A stretch of DNA of 64,000 bases from Dechloromonas sp. HYN0024 (lineage in GTDB: Bacteria > Pseudomonadota > Gammaproteobacteria > Burkholderiales > Rhodocyclaceae). The stretch covers positions 248,001-312,000 of the forward strand of contig NZ_CP031842.1 of assembly GCF_003441615.1 (NCBI RefSeq), in the 5' to 3' direction. A program made the translations under genes and the position numbers. The notes under the pieces are model-generated. The model made no database searches. It worked only from the letters and a program-made list of their open reading frames with translations, and was not told the origin of the DNA. Positions 27,535 through 36,164 of this stretch are shown piece after piece (position 1 is the first letter of the stretch; every line of letters begins with the position of its first letter).

Positions 27535-28035
27535 ATGCGAATTCTCCTTGTTGCGCTCGCTTGCCTGACGCTGTCAGCGCAAGCTGCCGAGCCGGCGCTA
27601 CGGCCCTCGGCCCGGCTGTTGTTCAAGCAGCCAGAACTGCTGCGGACCGGTCACTGCGTTCGCTACGAGGAAGGCGGGGCCGGCTGGGTGGCAACTGATC
27701 CGGTCTTTTTCCTCAAGGGAGAGGTGCTGGCTGCCGACGTTCGTACCCGCCATCTGGGGAAATGTCCGGTCGTGTCGGGTAAAACGCTCCTGCAGTACAG
27801 CCGGGATGAGTTCAATCGCCATGTGCTGACATCACCCTGTGTTTCAGCCGATGCACCAGAACGGGATGAGCAGATTGGCGTGGTCCGTATGCGCGTCATC
27901 GACTGGGAGACGCCACATGCCAGAAAAGCCGAGAATGGCGGACGCCTGTATCGCGGCATGTTTATCGGGCAAAAGCTTGAAAAAGGTATTGAAGTCGAAC
28001 TCGAGGCTGACCTCCTGAGCGTTTGTCCAGAGTGA
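27535..28035 (+). CDS. Hypothetical exported protein
   Basis: The 166-residue product starts at the ATG at 27535 with a clear signal peptide (MRILLVALACLTLSAQA, cleavage after AQA) and has four cysteines in the mature part (HCVRYEE, GKCPVV, SPCVSA, SVCPE), compatible with two periplasmic disulfides. A TTG at 27517 overlapping the ligase stop would add six residues but spoil the signal. I do not recognise the family. Confidence 0.7.
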   Translation: MRILLVALACLTLSAQAAEPALRPSARLLFKQPELLRTGHCVRYEEGGAGWVATDPVFFLKGEVLAADVRTRHLGKCPVVSGKTLLQYSRDEFNRHVLTSPCVSADAPERDEQIGVVRMRVIDWETPHARKAENGGRLYRGMFIGQKLEKGIEVELEADLLSVCPE

Positions 28036-28084
28036 TGCGTGACCGCGCCGGGGCGCGGCATGCGGCAATCGCCGACCGGCCCTT

Positions 28085-28981
28085 ATGAACACCGCCTTGC
28101 TGCTTCTCCCGGACTTTGCCCTGATCCTGCTGGGTGTGGCCATCCGTCGCTGGATGCAGCTGGGCGACCATTTCTGGAACGGCGTCGAGAAGCTGGTGTA
28201 TTTCATCCTCTTTCCCGCGCTGCTCATCAACGCCATCATCAAGACCCGGCTTGATATCGGCGCCGCACTCCCTGTTCTGGCTACGGCACTGGCAGCGATG
28301 GGGGCGGGCATGTTGCTGGGCATTGTGCCTCGATTGTTCATCCGGCTGCCGGCCTTGACCTTCGCCTCAATGTTCCAGTGCGCCTACCGTTTTAATTCCT
28401 ACATTGCGCTGGCGGTTGCCGGCATGCTCTTCGGTTCGCCGGGCATCGCCACGATGGGGCTGATAGTCGGCGCTGCAGTACCTTTTGCCAATCTGGTTTC
28501 CGTGTGGATGCTGGCGCGCCATGGCGAGGTCGGCCTGTGGCGCGAAGTGGCACGCAATCCACTGATCTGGGGGACGGCTGCCGGCTTTCTCCTCAATCTG
28601 GCCGGATTCGTGCCACCGGCACCTCTGCAGGCTTTTCTGGGACGGTTGGCCGATGCGTCGATCGCGCTTGGCCTGATTACCGTGGGGGCGGCATTGCGTC
28701 TGGAAAGTACCCCGGAAGTGCGCTGGCTTTCCCTCTGGCTGGTGGCGGTCAAGTTGCTGGCTTTGCCTTTGGTTGCCATCGGCGTCGGTACGCTGCTCGG
28801 CCTGTCCGGGCTCAACTATCAGGTGGTGGTGCTTTTTGCCGCACTGCCGACGGCCTCATCGGCCTATATTCTGGCCATGCGCATGGGGGGCGATGGCAGG
28901 AGCGTGGCCTGGCTGATTTCGGCGACGACGCTCGGTTCGATGCTCACGCTGCCGCTCTGGGCAGCGTGGCTGGCCTCCTAG
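28085..28981 (+). CDS. AEC (auxin efflux carrier) family transporter
   Basis: The 298-residue membrane protein has about ten hydrophobic segments. It shows AEC/malonate-type features: LPDFALILLGVAIRRW at the start, FPALLINAIIKT, FQCAYRFNSYIALAVAGMLFG with the mid-helix break, and FAALPTASSAYILAMRMGGD near the end. Bacterial members export or import small carboxylates or amino acids; the substrate is unknown. It ends 6 bp from the convergent PhaM-like gene. Confidence 0.88.
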   Translation: MNTALLLLPDFALILLGVAIRRWMQLGDHFWNGVEKLVYFILFPALLINAIIKTRLDIGAALPVLATALAAMGAGMLLGIVPRLFIRLPALTFASMFQCAYRFNSYIALAVAGMLFGSPGIATMGLIVGAAVPFANLVSVWMLARHGEVGLWREVARNPLIWGTAAGFLLNLAGFVPPAPLQAFLGRLADASIALGLITVGAALRLESTPEVRWLSLWLVAVKLLALPLVAIGVGTLLGLSGLNYQVVVLFAALPTASSAYILAMRMGGDGRSVAWLISATTLGSMLTLPLWAAWLAS

Positions 28982-28987
28982 TTCTAA

Positions 28988-29482
28988 CTATTTCTTGGCG
29001 GCCGGGCGCTTCGCCTTCGGCTGCGTAGCGGCTTCGGCAGCAGCAGCCTGGGCGGCTGCCTCGGCACTTTGCTGCATCTGCTCACGCATCTGCTGCATCA
29101 TCTGCCAGGGCCACATGGCCGCATCAGAAATGGGGCTGTTTTCCGGATGAATGGCACCCTGGAAGAAATTCGGCTGGGCAGCGGCCGGGGGCGCTTCGGG
29201 GGCTGCTTCAGGCGTCATCGACTTGGCGGATTCCGAGGCCATTTTGCCCATCGCCTGCACAGCGCCAACCGTGGTCCGTTGCATTTCAAGACCCTGGATG
29301 GTCATCTGCAGCATTGACAGGTTCATGCGCAGCCAGCCTTCGACTGCCTTCATGTCCTTGATGCGCTTGTCGAGCTCTTCGACATCGAATGTTGGTGCGA
29401 CCATGCCGGGAAGGGAGAAGCCCATATTGCCCCACATGTTTCGCATGAAATTGAGCGGGTCGTGTACCTGATTGTCGGACAT
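28988..29482 (-). CDS. phaM: PhaM-like polyhydroxyalkanoate granule-associated protein
   Basis: The 164-residue protein has the PhaM layout: an N-terminal NFMRNMWGNMG motif, a helical central segment (EELDKRIKDMKAVEGWLRMN), and a basic Ala/Lys/Pro-rich C-terminus (ATQPKAKRPAAKK) like the DNA-binding tail of Ralstonia PhaM, which activates PHA synthase and tethers granules to the nucleoid. The ATG at 29482 has AAGGAG 6 bp upstream, which excludes the longer frame. The phasin at 5447 is functionally linked. Confidence 0.85.
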   Translation of the reverse strand: MSDNQVHDPLNFMRNMWGNMGFSLPGMVAPTFDVEELDKRIKDMKAVEGWLRMNLSMLQMTIQGLEMQRTTVGAVQAMGKMASESAKSMTPEAAPEAPPAAAQPNFFQGAIHPENSPISDAAMWPWQMMQQMREQMQQSAEAAAQAAAAEAATQPKAKRPAAKK

Positions 29483-29572
29483 CTCGTTCTCCTTCGCGTT
29501 GTATCTCATTATCTTAAACCACTTATTAAGGCAAAAATGATAAATTGCTAATCTATCGAACAAGGGGGACCT

Positions 29573-30235
29573 ATGTTGAAGCTGTTGGTGGTAGAAGATC
29601 ACGCGCTGGTTCGGGAGGGTTTGGTGCGCTTGCTCGGTCAGGTTGAACCGGGGGCGCAGGTGCACGAGAGCGGGGACTTCGAGTCGGCGCTGAACGTCCT
29701 GGATGGCGAGGGTGAGTTTGATCTGGTATTGCTCGATCTCGCTTTACCCGGCATTGATGGTTTTGCCGGCCTGGATATCCTGCGCCGGCGTTACCCGGCG
29801 ATGCCGGTGGCCGTGGTGTCGGCTTTCGACGATATGCCGACGATCACCCGGGTCCTCAATCTCGGGGCTTCCGGCTTCATTCCCAAGGCCTTTTCCGGCG
29901 AAGCGCTTCTGGCCGCGGTGCGCGATGTTCTGGCGGGCAACATTTTCCGGCCGGCCGGTCAGCTGGTGTCGCAAATGGACGATATGACGCCGGTTGCACC
30001 GTCGAAAATGAGTGTGCGGCCAGACGAAATCGGCCTGACCGATCGCCAGGGCCAGGTCCTCGGACTCATGGTACGCGGCATGTCGAATCGCGATATCGCC
30101 GAACAGCTGGGGTTGTCCGAAGGCACCGTCAAGATTCACGCGACGGCAGTATTCAAGGCCCTCGGGGTCAGCAGCCGGACTCAGGCGCTGGTCGCCGTGG
30201 CCCGTTATGGCATCGATTTCGAAAGCGTCTTCTGA
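29573..30235 (+). CDS. LuxR/NarL-family response regulator
   Basis: The 220-residue two-component regulator has a receiver domain with acidic pair E8/D9, phospho-acceptor Asp55 (LVLLDLALPG) and the conserved Lys in GFIPKAFSG, and a C-terminal GerE helix-turn-helix (LTDRQGQVLGLMVRGMSNRDIAEQLGLSEGTVKIHATAV, key part SNRDIAEQLGLSEGTVKIHA). Its 3' end overlaps the convergent histidine kinase gene by 31 bp; that kinase is the obvious partner. Confidence 0.93.
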   Translation: MLKLLVVEDHALVREGLVRLLGQVEPGAQVHESGDFESALNVLDGEGEFDLVLLDLALPGIDGFAGLDILRRRYPAMPVAVVSAFDDMPTITRVLNLGASGFIPKAFSGEALLAAVRDVLAGNIFRPAGQLVSQMDDMTPVAPSKMSVRPDEIGLTDRQGQVLGLMVRGMSNRDIAEQLGLSEGTVKIHATAVFKALGVSSRTQALVAVARYGIDFESVF

Positions 30236-32301
30236 AGTTGATTGATTAGCGCCCGCAGTTTGGCCGGGCGCACCGACGTTGGAAGAAGGTGGGCTCCGGG
30301 GGGCAGGGGTTCTCCACCTGTGTCGGCCAGAACGATCAGGGGGTTGCCGGTGGCCTGTGCAGCGCTGAGGGTTTCGGCCTCGCCCCCGTCAATGATGAGC
30401 ACGGCATTTTTTGGGAGCGCCTGGGTCGCTTCGCCACGGGCGGTGCTGACGGCGTAGCCCCAGCTCTTGAGAAGTTCGATGCAGGCCTGCATGTCTTCCG
30501 AGTCGCCCATGCAATGCACGCTGTCCCCCGATGGTGGCTGGCTCGCCGGTTGATCGGCTTCGGCCAGCGGTGAGGCGGCGGCAAGGCGTAATGAAAAGGT
30601 GGTTCCCTCGCCGACCCGTGAGCGCAGTGCAACCTGAATGTCGAGTGCGCGTGCCAGTCGGTCGACGATGGAAAGTCCGAGACCCAATCCCTTGTTGTGT
30701 TCCCGTGCCGTGTTGCCGACCTGATAAAACTCGGCAAAGATCGCGGCCTGATGCTCGCGGGCGATGCCGATGCCACTGTCGCGCACTTCGATCAGGATCT
30801 GATCGCCGCGCCGTCGGGCGGAGACAAGAACACGGCCTCCGGGTGAGGTGTAGCGCAGGGCATTGGAAACCAGATTGGCGATCATCCGGTCGACCAGCAG
30901 CGGATCAGTATTGGCCCATAGTTCGGTAGGGCGGAAGCGCAGCGCGATATTGCGATCAGCAGCGGCCCGCCGGAAGGAGTTGTTGATCCGTTCGAACAGC
31001 GGCTGAAGCGGGAAAGGTCGGCGATCCGGCTTGATCCCCGCGACATCGAGGCGGGAAATGTCGAGGAGTGAGTCGAGCAGTTCGCCGAGCATGCTGGTCG
31101 ATGCCGCGATCTGTTCGGCCAGTCGTGGCAGTTCGGTGGGCGTTCGGCCATGACGGACCTGACGTTGAAGATCGGCCGAAAAGAGTGAAAGGGCGTGCAG
31201 TGGCTGTCGCAGGTCGTGACTGGCGGCGGCGAGAAAGCGGCTTTTTGCCGTGTTGGCGCGTTCGGCTGCATCCTTTTGGCCGGCCAGTTCGACGGTTGCT
31301 GCGCGGATACGTTCTTCGAGATGGTCGTGACTGGCGGCAAGCTCTGCCGTCATGGTCGACATGTCGCGCATCTGGCGGCGGACGAGCAGGGCGCCGACGA
31401 GGAGCACAACGGTGACCAGCAAGCCGAGCGTGGACAGTTCGAAGAGACGGCTGTGCCAGGCAGTCAGCAAGGTTTTTTCAGGGATGGCGGTGAGGATGTG
31501 CAGGTCGGAAAAACCGGGTACGCCGGATATCGAGACGAGCAGCCCATTGCTTCGGGCCATCCCGTTTGCGAGGGTCAGGTTGCGCAATTTCCCGTCAAAC
31601 AGCGCATTGCCCGCCTGGGCGCCGAGGATGGATGATTGCCGGCTCAGATCACTGGGGCGGCAGGAGGCGATGATCGCACCCTGGGCATTGGTCAGTACCG
31701 CTTCCGAATCGTCGGTCAGCCGGTTTGGCCAGCAAAAATCCTGCAGGTAGGCGGGTTCGATGGTGGCGAAAGCAACGCCGGTGAAGGTGCCCTTGTCTCC
31801 GGTCAGGCGGCGAGCCAGCGCGTAGGTGTAGTGACCGGAATTACGGCTGACGTAGGGGCCGAAAGTGGTCGCCTCGGCACCCTTTTCAAGGGTGATGAAG
31901 TAGGGGCGATCCTTGACGCTGATGAGCGGCGTCGGAAACTGGGTGGAAATGAAACGCTGGTTGCCCTGCCGGTCAAAAACGATCAGGTCGCGCAACTGCG
32001 GCATGGCTCGCGAGTGGCGCTGGGCGACATATTCCCAACCTTTGGCCGAACTCCAGTCCTCCCAGTCGCGACGGTTGTGCGACAGGTCAGTGGCTGTCTC
32101 CCGGAGGAGGACGTCGACGGCCTCGAAGCTGCGTGCGGTGTGCTCGGCCATCATGATGCCGAAGTGCTGCAGGCGACGTTCGCCGGCTTCGATGTCGTTA
32201 TGGCGGGCCAGGGTCAGGTCGACAAGAAAGACCAGGAGCACTATCAGCGTGCTGGCCAGGGCGACAGTCAGCGCAAGGGTCTCAGGCTTTCTCGTCAGCA
32301 T
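30205..32301 (-). CDS. Sensor histidine kinase with Cache domain and degenerate receiver
   Basis: The 698-residue kinase has an N-terminal transmembrane helix (ALTVALASTLIVLLVFLV), a periplasmic dCache/PDC-type domain (PYFITLEKG, FGPYVSRNSGHYTYALAR), a second helix near residue 290, HisKA with H-box AASHDLRQPLHALSLF, and HATPase motifs (MIANLVSNALRYTS, DSGIGIA, GLGLGLSIV). The C-terminal 120 residues look like a receiver domain that has lost the acidic pocket and conserved lysine (HCMGDSED, LPTSVRP), so it is probably a pseudo-receiver. The ATG at 32301 is 6 bp after the upstream stop; a TTG at 32322 is an alternative. Confidence 0.9.
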   Translation of the reverse strand: MLTRKPETLALTVALASTLIVLLVFLVDLTLARHNDIEAGERRLQHFGIMMAEHTARSFEAVDVLLRETATDLSHNRRDWEDWSSAKGWEYVAQRHSRAMPQLRDLIVFDRQGNQRFISTQFPTPLISVKDRPYFITLEKGAEATTFGPYVSRNSGHYTYALARRLTGDKGTFTGVAFATIEPAYLQDFCWPNRLTDDSEAVLTNAQGAIIASCRPSDLSRQSSILGAQAGNALFDGKLRNLTLANGMARSNGLLVSISGVPGFSDLHILTAIPEKTLLTAWHSRLFELSTLGLLVTVVLLVGALLVRRQMRDMSTMTAELAASHDHLEERIRAATVELAGQKDAAERANTAKSRFLAAASHDLRQPLHALSLFSADLQRQVRHGRTPTELPRLAEQIAASTSMLGELLDSLLDISRLDVAGIKPDRRPFPLQPLFERINNSFRRAAADRNIALRFRPTELWANTDPLLVDRMIANLVSNALRYTSPGGRVLVSARRRGDQILIEVRDSGIGIAREHQAAIFAEFYQVGNTAREHNKGLGLGLSIVDRLARALDIQVALRSRVGEGTTFSLRLAAASPLAEADQPASQPPSGDSVHCMGDSEDMQACIELLKSWGYAVSTARGEATQALPKNAVLIIDGGEAETLSAAQATGNPLIVLADTGGEPLPPGAHLLPTSVRPAKLRALINQLQKTLSKSMP

Positions 32302-32306
32302 CTTGG

Positions 32307-33056
32307 CTAGAGCTGGTAGCAATAGAGCGGCCGGGGGGGCACGCAGTCAACGTCAATGATGCGATCCGGTGCGACCCCGGGAACCGGAAAAGTATTGCTG
32401 ATGAAGAGGCTACCGGCTGGCATTTCGGCCCTGACCTTATCCCATAGTCGAGGCATTGGTGCTGGTGAGAGAAAGGCGTATACGACGTCGTAATCGTTCA
32501 ACGGGGTCTGCCACAGATCGTCCCAGCGCCAGCGAATGTTGGGGCGGCCGAGGCTAAAGAATCGGCCGACCAGCCAGGTCAGCGGGGCGTTCTCGACGCC
32601 GGTGAATCGGCTGTCGGGGAGTGCGTCGGCGAGCGGTACAGTGGTGCTGCCGAGGCCGGCGCCAAGGTCAAGGAAGCGGCTGGGTCCTCGCTCGGCCAGT
32701 AGTTCGGCCAGCGCGCCGACGGTCTGCCGGTTCGACAGGTAGAGCGGAACCTGCCCGGAGAGCGCGCCGCGAAAGACAAGCAGGAGCAGAATGGCCCCGA
32801 AGAGGAACCAGTTGGGGTCAATGGCCTGGGTGTGGGTGAACCAGACGAGCGGCATGAAGCCGGCGTGAATGACCCGCCACCACCAGGGCTGACGCGACAG
32901 CGTTGCAAAAAACAGGGCGACGCCCCCAATAGCGAGGCTGGTTTCCAGCCACGGCAGGGCGCTGGCCTGCCAGCCGTAATAGGGCCAGGCAATGGACAAA
33001 ACCAGAATGACGGCTGCGCCTTGCAGGGCGAACTGGCGTTTGGGTGTTGAGGACAT
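32307..33056 (-). CDS. Membrane-anchored class I SAM-dependent methyltransferase
   Basis: The 249-residue protein has three to four N-terminal hydrophobic segments (GAAVILVLSIAWPYY, SLAIGGVALFFATL, WFLFGAILLLLVF), then a SAM-binding domain with motif I FLDLGAGLGSTTVPLA and a following acidic loop FTGVENAP. The substrate is unknown. It lies 5 bp upstream of the sensor kinase gene on the same strand, so the two are probably co-transcribed. The 237 bp upstream (33057-33293) contain no recognisable gene. Confidence 0.78.
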   Translation of the reverse strand: MSSTPKRQFALQGAAVILVLSIAWPYYGWQASALPWLETSLAIGGVALFFATLSRQPWWWRVIHAGFMPLVWFTHTQAIDPNWFLFGAILLLLVFRGALSGQVPLYLSNRQTVGALAELLAERGPSRFLDLGAGLGSTTVPLADALPDSRFTGVENAPLTWLVGRFFSLGRPNIRWRWDDLWQTPLNDYDVVYAFLSPAPMPRLWDKVRAEMPAGSLFISNTFPVPGVAPDRIIDVDCVPPRPLYCYQL

Positions 33057-33293
33057 CTGCCAATTTTATGCCATCAAGGCCGATCTCGCCCCTTCTCTCT
33101 CAGGCTCCGCCGGCGCTGCCGCCCGGTAGACCTTTGAGTCGGAGGCACGGGTTGCGGCTGGGGCGACCGCAGATGGAGGCCTAGGGGCAGGGATGGAGTC
33201 GTCGCGGCGATACTGGGGACCCGCCGAGTTGCCTAGGGAAAAGCAGTGCCGGAATGCTGCGGCAGTAACTGGGACAACATTTCAGGGAAGGGG

Positions 33294-34631
33294 TCAGGTG
33301 AGGAATTTGGTGGCCTGATCAAGATCCTGGTGAGTATGCCCTTCATACAGCGCGGAGACGAATTTTCGCCAGACCAGATCTGGTTCGCCAATGCGGAAGC
33401 CGCAGTAGTATTGATCGTTGGCGTCGATTTCCTGAACGGCCTGGACGGTCAGGCGGGAGACTTCATTGAGGCCGAGCCGGACGGTGGCGGTGAGCCATAC
33501 ATTGGCGGGAATCTGCCGGTCAATTCTGGCCCGGAAACCAAAGCGGGCGATCTCGATGATTTCGATATTGATCGGTTTCTCGAAGAGCGTTGTCGCATTG
33601 CTCAGGCGTCCAGGACACTTGACCGAAAAGCGTCGGTGCTGGCGAATTTTTTTGGCCGCCCCATGGGTGGGGAGTTTCGGGAGAATGCCGGAATAAGCTG
33701 GCAGATCATAGATCAGGTGGAGTAGCGATTTTTTGCGATCACTCAGCTTGTCGAAGACCTGCGTTTTCTGGTTGAAGAAGTAGTCGATCAGATCGGGGGT
33801 CAATACCGGGTCGTTGGTGGTGAAAAACCGGCGGTTGGGAATCTGGATGTTGGCCAGCCGGGTTTCAACAAAATAATGGTAAAGATTGCGGTTGGGCGGT
33901 TTCCCGGCATAGGTCTGGCGCATTTTCTCCGGTGCATGCTTGAGGTCGAGTGTGGCGCCGATGGCCGGCGCACCATTCACAAAGTCGTATTTCTCGACGA
34001 CGTTGGCGGCCAGGCGCTTGAAGAAGAGCAGCGACTCGTACATCTCGATATGGCGGGGATTGACGGCAATGACCAGGTGGCGGGTATCGAAGAAGGTCGT
34101 GCAGTATTCGTACATGAACTTCATCAGGGGGAAAAGAATGGTTCCCCCGGTCCGCCGGAAGCGCCGATGTACGGCGAGGGCCGAAACTTCGGCGATATTG
34201 CCTTTTTTCTCGCGGACGCTGGTCAGGTCGAAGATGTGCTGAAGCGGAAAGCCGATGGCACTTTCCCGGATCAGTGAAAGCGTGCCAACGACCTGGTCGT
34301 CGAGTTTGGCGCAGAGGGTCGTGGTGGTCGGCAGGGCGTGATAAAGCGTGACCCGCATGCCGGAAGGATCCGGCGTCATGAAGCCACTGCTGACATAAGC
34401 GTCGTGCAGGAGCTTGAAACAGGCTTCGAGTTCCTCGCGGGTTTCGGCGATTTTGAGAACCAGACGTTTGTTCGGTTCGGGATCGCAGTCGATGAAGGAA
34501 CGATAGACGTTGTGACGGCTCTTCTGTGGCAGCAAGGAGAAGATCTTGCGGGCAGTCTTGCTGAAATAGAAACGCAAACGGGCGAGGGCCGGCATCAATG
34601 ACTCTGGGGGGATAAAATACGCTTTTATCAT
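33294..34631 (-). CDS. N-acyl amino acid synthase-like (GNAT) protein fused to a PilZ domain
   Basis: The 445-residue protein combines two domains. Residues about 55-260 resemble the GNAT-fold N-acyl amino acid/homoserine lactone synthase group (FeeM-like): LKIAETREELEACFKLLHDAY, IAEVSALAVHRRFRRTG and VIAVNPRHIEMYESLLFF. The C-terminal 110 residues look like PilZ, with the c-di-GMP-binding RxxxR as RQHRR; the D/NxSxxG motif is degenerate (EIARFG). This suggests an acyl-conjugate synthase gated by c-di-GMP (inference). The start is uncertain: ATG 34631 or ATG 34595, with an inverted repeat GATAAAA...TTTTATC between them. It is divergent from the second LIV operon. Confidence 0.75.
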   Translation of the reverse strand: MIKAYFIPPESLMPALARLRFYFSKTARKIFSLLPQKSRHNVYRSFIDCDPEPNKRLVLKIAETREELEACFKLLHDAYVSSGFMTPDPSGMRVTLYHALPTTTTLCAKLDDQVVGTLSLIRESAIGFPLQHIFDLTSVREKKGNIAEVSALAVHRRFRRTGGTILFPLMKFMYEYCTTFFDTRHLVIAVNPRHIEMYESLLFFKRLAANVVEKYDFVNGAPAIGATLDLKHAPEKMRQTYAGKPPNRNLYHYFVETRLANIQIPNRRFFTTNDPVLTPDLIDYFFNQKTQVFDKLSDRKKSLLHLIYDLPAYSGILPKLPTHGAAKKIRQHRRFSVKCPGRLSNATTLFEKPINIEIIEIARFGFRARIDRQIPANVWLTATVRLGLNEVSRLTVQAVQEIDANDQYYCGFRIGEPDLVWRKFVSALYEGHTHQDLDQATKFLT

Positions 34632-34643
34632 ACCATCTTATGA

Positions 34644-34672
34644 TTGACAGGCACGAGGCGGCTCCGGACAAT
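34644..34672 (+). promoter_or_regulatory. Sigma-70 promoter of the second LIV operon
   Basis: A perfect -35 TTGACA (34644-34649) is followed after 17 bp by GACAAT (34667-34672). The predicted start near 34679 leaves a leader of about 32 nt carrying AGGAG ahead of the binding-protein ATG at 34711. Confidence 0.6.
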
Positions 34673-34710
34673 CAGCGGGTGCTTTTTCCCTCAGATCAGG
34701 AGCCCCCCCG

Positions 34711-36093
34711 ATGCATGCCAAGCTTTCCGTAGTTGCCCTCTCCGTTGCTGCTGCTTTTGCCCTGTCTGCCTGCGGACAGAAGGAAGAGCCCAAGCCCGTT
34801 GCTGCTCCGGTGCCGGCTGCCAAGCCCGAAGTCGTTGTCAAGCTCGGGCATGTCGCCCCGATGACTGGCCCGCAGGCGCATCTGGGCAAGGACAACGAAA
34901 ACGGTGCAGTACTGGCGGTCGAGGAATTGAACGCCAAGGGGATGGAAGTCGGTGGTGCCAAGGTCAAATTTGAACTGATCAACGAAGATGATCAGGCCGA
35001 TCCCAAGCAGGGCTCCATCGTTGCCCAGAAGCTCGTCGATGCCAAGGTGAACGGCGTTATTGGCCACCTCAATTCCGGTACCACCATCCCGGCCTCCAAG
35101 CTCTATGCCGATGCGGGCATTCCGCAGATTTCCGGTTCGGCGACCAATCCGAAGTACACGCAGCAGGGTTTCGCCACGGCATTCCGGGTCATGGCCAACG
35201 ATGTTCAGCAGGGCAAGAGCCTGGGCGAATTTGCCGTCAAGCAGGGCGTCAAGACGGTGGCTATTGTTGATGACCGTACCGCTTACGGCCAGGGTCTGGC
35301 CGACGAATTCAAGAAAGCCGCCGAAGCATCCGGCATCAAGATTGTCGCCACCGAATACACCAACGACAAGGCCACCGATTTCAAGGCCATTCTGACCAAG
35401 ATCAAGTCGACCAAGGCCGAAATGGTCTTCTTCGGTGGCATGGATGCCCAAGGTGGCCCGATGGCCAAGCAGATGAAGGAACTTGGCATCAAGGCTAAAT
35501 TCCTCGGTGGCGATGGCATCTGTACGCCGGAATTCATGAAGCTCGGTGGTGCCGCCACCGAAGGCCAGTTCTGCTCGCTGCCCGGCATGCCCCTCGAAAA
35601 GCTGGCGAAGGGTCCGGAGTTCCGGGAGAGATTTACCAAGAAGTTCGGCGCAGAAATTCAGCTTTACGCACCGTATGTCTATGATGCCGTAATGGTCATG
35701 GCCGACTCGATGAAGCGGGCCGATTCGGTTGATCCGGCCAAGTATCTGCCGGCCATTGGCAAGACCAAGTACGATGGTGTCACAGCCCAGATCGAGTTCG
35801 ATGCTCAGGGTGATCTCAAGGGCGGTGCCATTTCCATCTACAAGTATGCGGGTGGCAAGCTCGAATATGTCGAGACGCTGGGCGGTAGTCCGCTCGAGGC
35901 CGCGAAAGCCGATCTCAAGGAAGCTGTCGCTGACGTGAAGGACGCCGCCAAGGCGGTTGCCGGTGCAGCCAGCGCCGTCGGCAAGGAGGCTGTCGGCGAA
36001 GCCAAGGAAGCGGCCAAGGAGGTCGTCAAGGCCGGTGCTGCAGCCGTCAAGGATGCGGCTGAAGCGACCAAGGCGGCGGCAGAAAAGAAGTAA
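34711..36093 (+). CDS. livK: LIV-type ABC transporter substrate-binding lipoprotein with helical tail
   Basis: The 460-residue binding protein has a lipoprotein signal (AAAFALSACG, lipidated Cys21), a Pro/Ala linker, and a Peripla_BP_6 fold (VKLGHVAPMTGPQAHLGKDNENGA, then GHLNSGTTIPASKLYADAGI; core motifs GHVAPMTGP and NSGTTIPAS). An extra C-terminal tail of about 68 residues is almost wholly Ala/Lys/Glu/Val in 11-residue-like repeats (KEAVADVKDAAKAVAGAA), predicted to form a long amphipathic helix. Most family members end near residue 390. AGGAG precedes the ATG. It is the first gene of a complete livKHMGF operon. Confidence 0.92.
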   Translation: MHAKLSVVALSVAAAFALSACGQKEEPKPVAAPVPAAKPEVVVKLGHVAPMTGPQAHLGKDNENGAVLAVEELNAKGMEVGGAKVKFELINEDDQADPKQGSIVAQKLVDAKVNGVIGHLNSGTTIPASKLYADAGIPQISGSATNPKYTQQGFATAFRVMANDVQQGKSLGEFAVKQGVKTVAIVDDRTAYGQGLADEFKKAAEASGIKIVATEYTNDKATDFKAILTKIKSTKAEMVFFGGMDAQGGPMAKQMKELGIKAKFLGGDGICTPEFMKLGGAATEGQFCSLPGMPLEKLAKGPEFRERFTKKFGAEIQLYAPYVYDAVMVMADSMKRADSVDPAKYLPAIGKTKYDGVTAQIEFDAQGDLKGGAISIYKYAGGKLEYVETLGGSPLEAAKADLKEAVADVKDAAKAVAGAASAVGKEAVGEAKEAAKEVVKAGAAAVKDAAEATKAAAEKK

Positions 36094-36111
36094 TCGTTTA
36101 ATCCGCTGCAT

Positions 36112-36139
36112 GGAAACGGCACCGCAAGGTGCCGTTTCC
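36112..36139 (+). other. Intercistronic hairpin with GCAA tetraloop
   Basis: A perfect 12-bp stem GGAAACGGCACC/GGTGCCGTTTCC encloses a GCAA tetraloop. It lies 18 bp after the binding-protein stop and 25 bp before the livH start, with no U-run. It probably stabilises the abundant binding-protein mRNA or partly blocks read-through into the permease genes. Confidence 0.6.
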
Positions 36140-36164
36140 TTATGGTTCACCAGAAAAAGACTAA

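Noticed and set aside
33057..33293. 237-bp gap between the methyltransferase and acyltransferase-PilZ genes, possible gene remnant
   Set aside because: No start with a ribosome site, no recognisable protein fragment, and no clear terminator or repeat.
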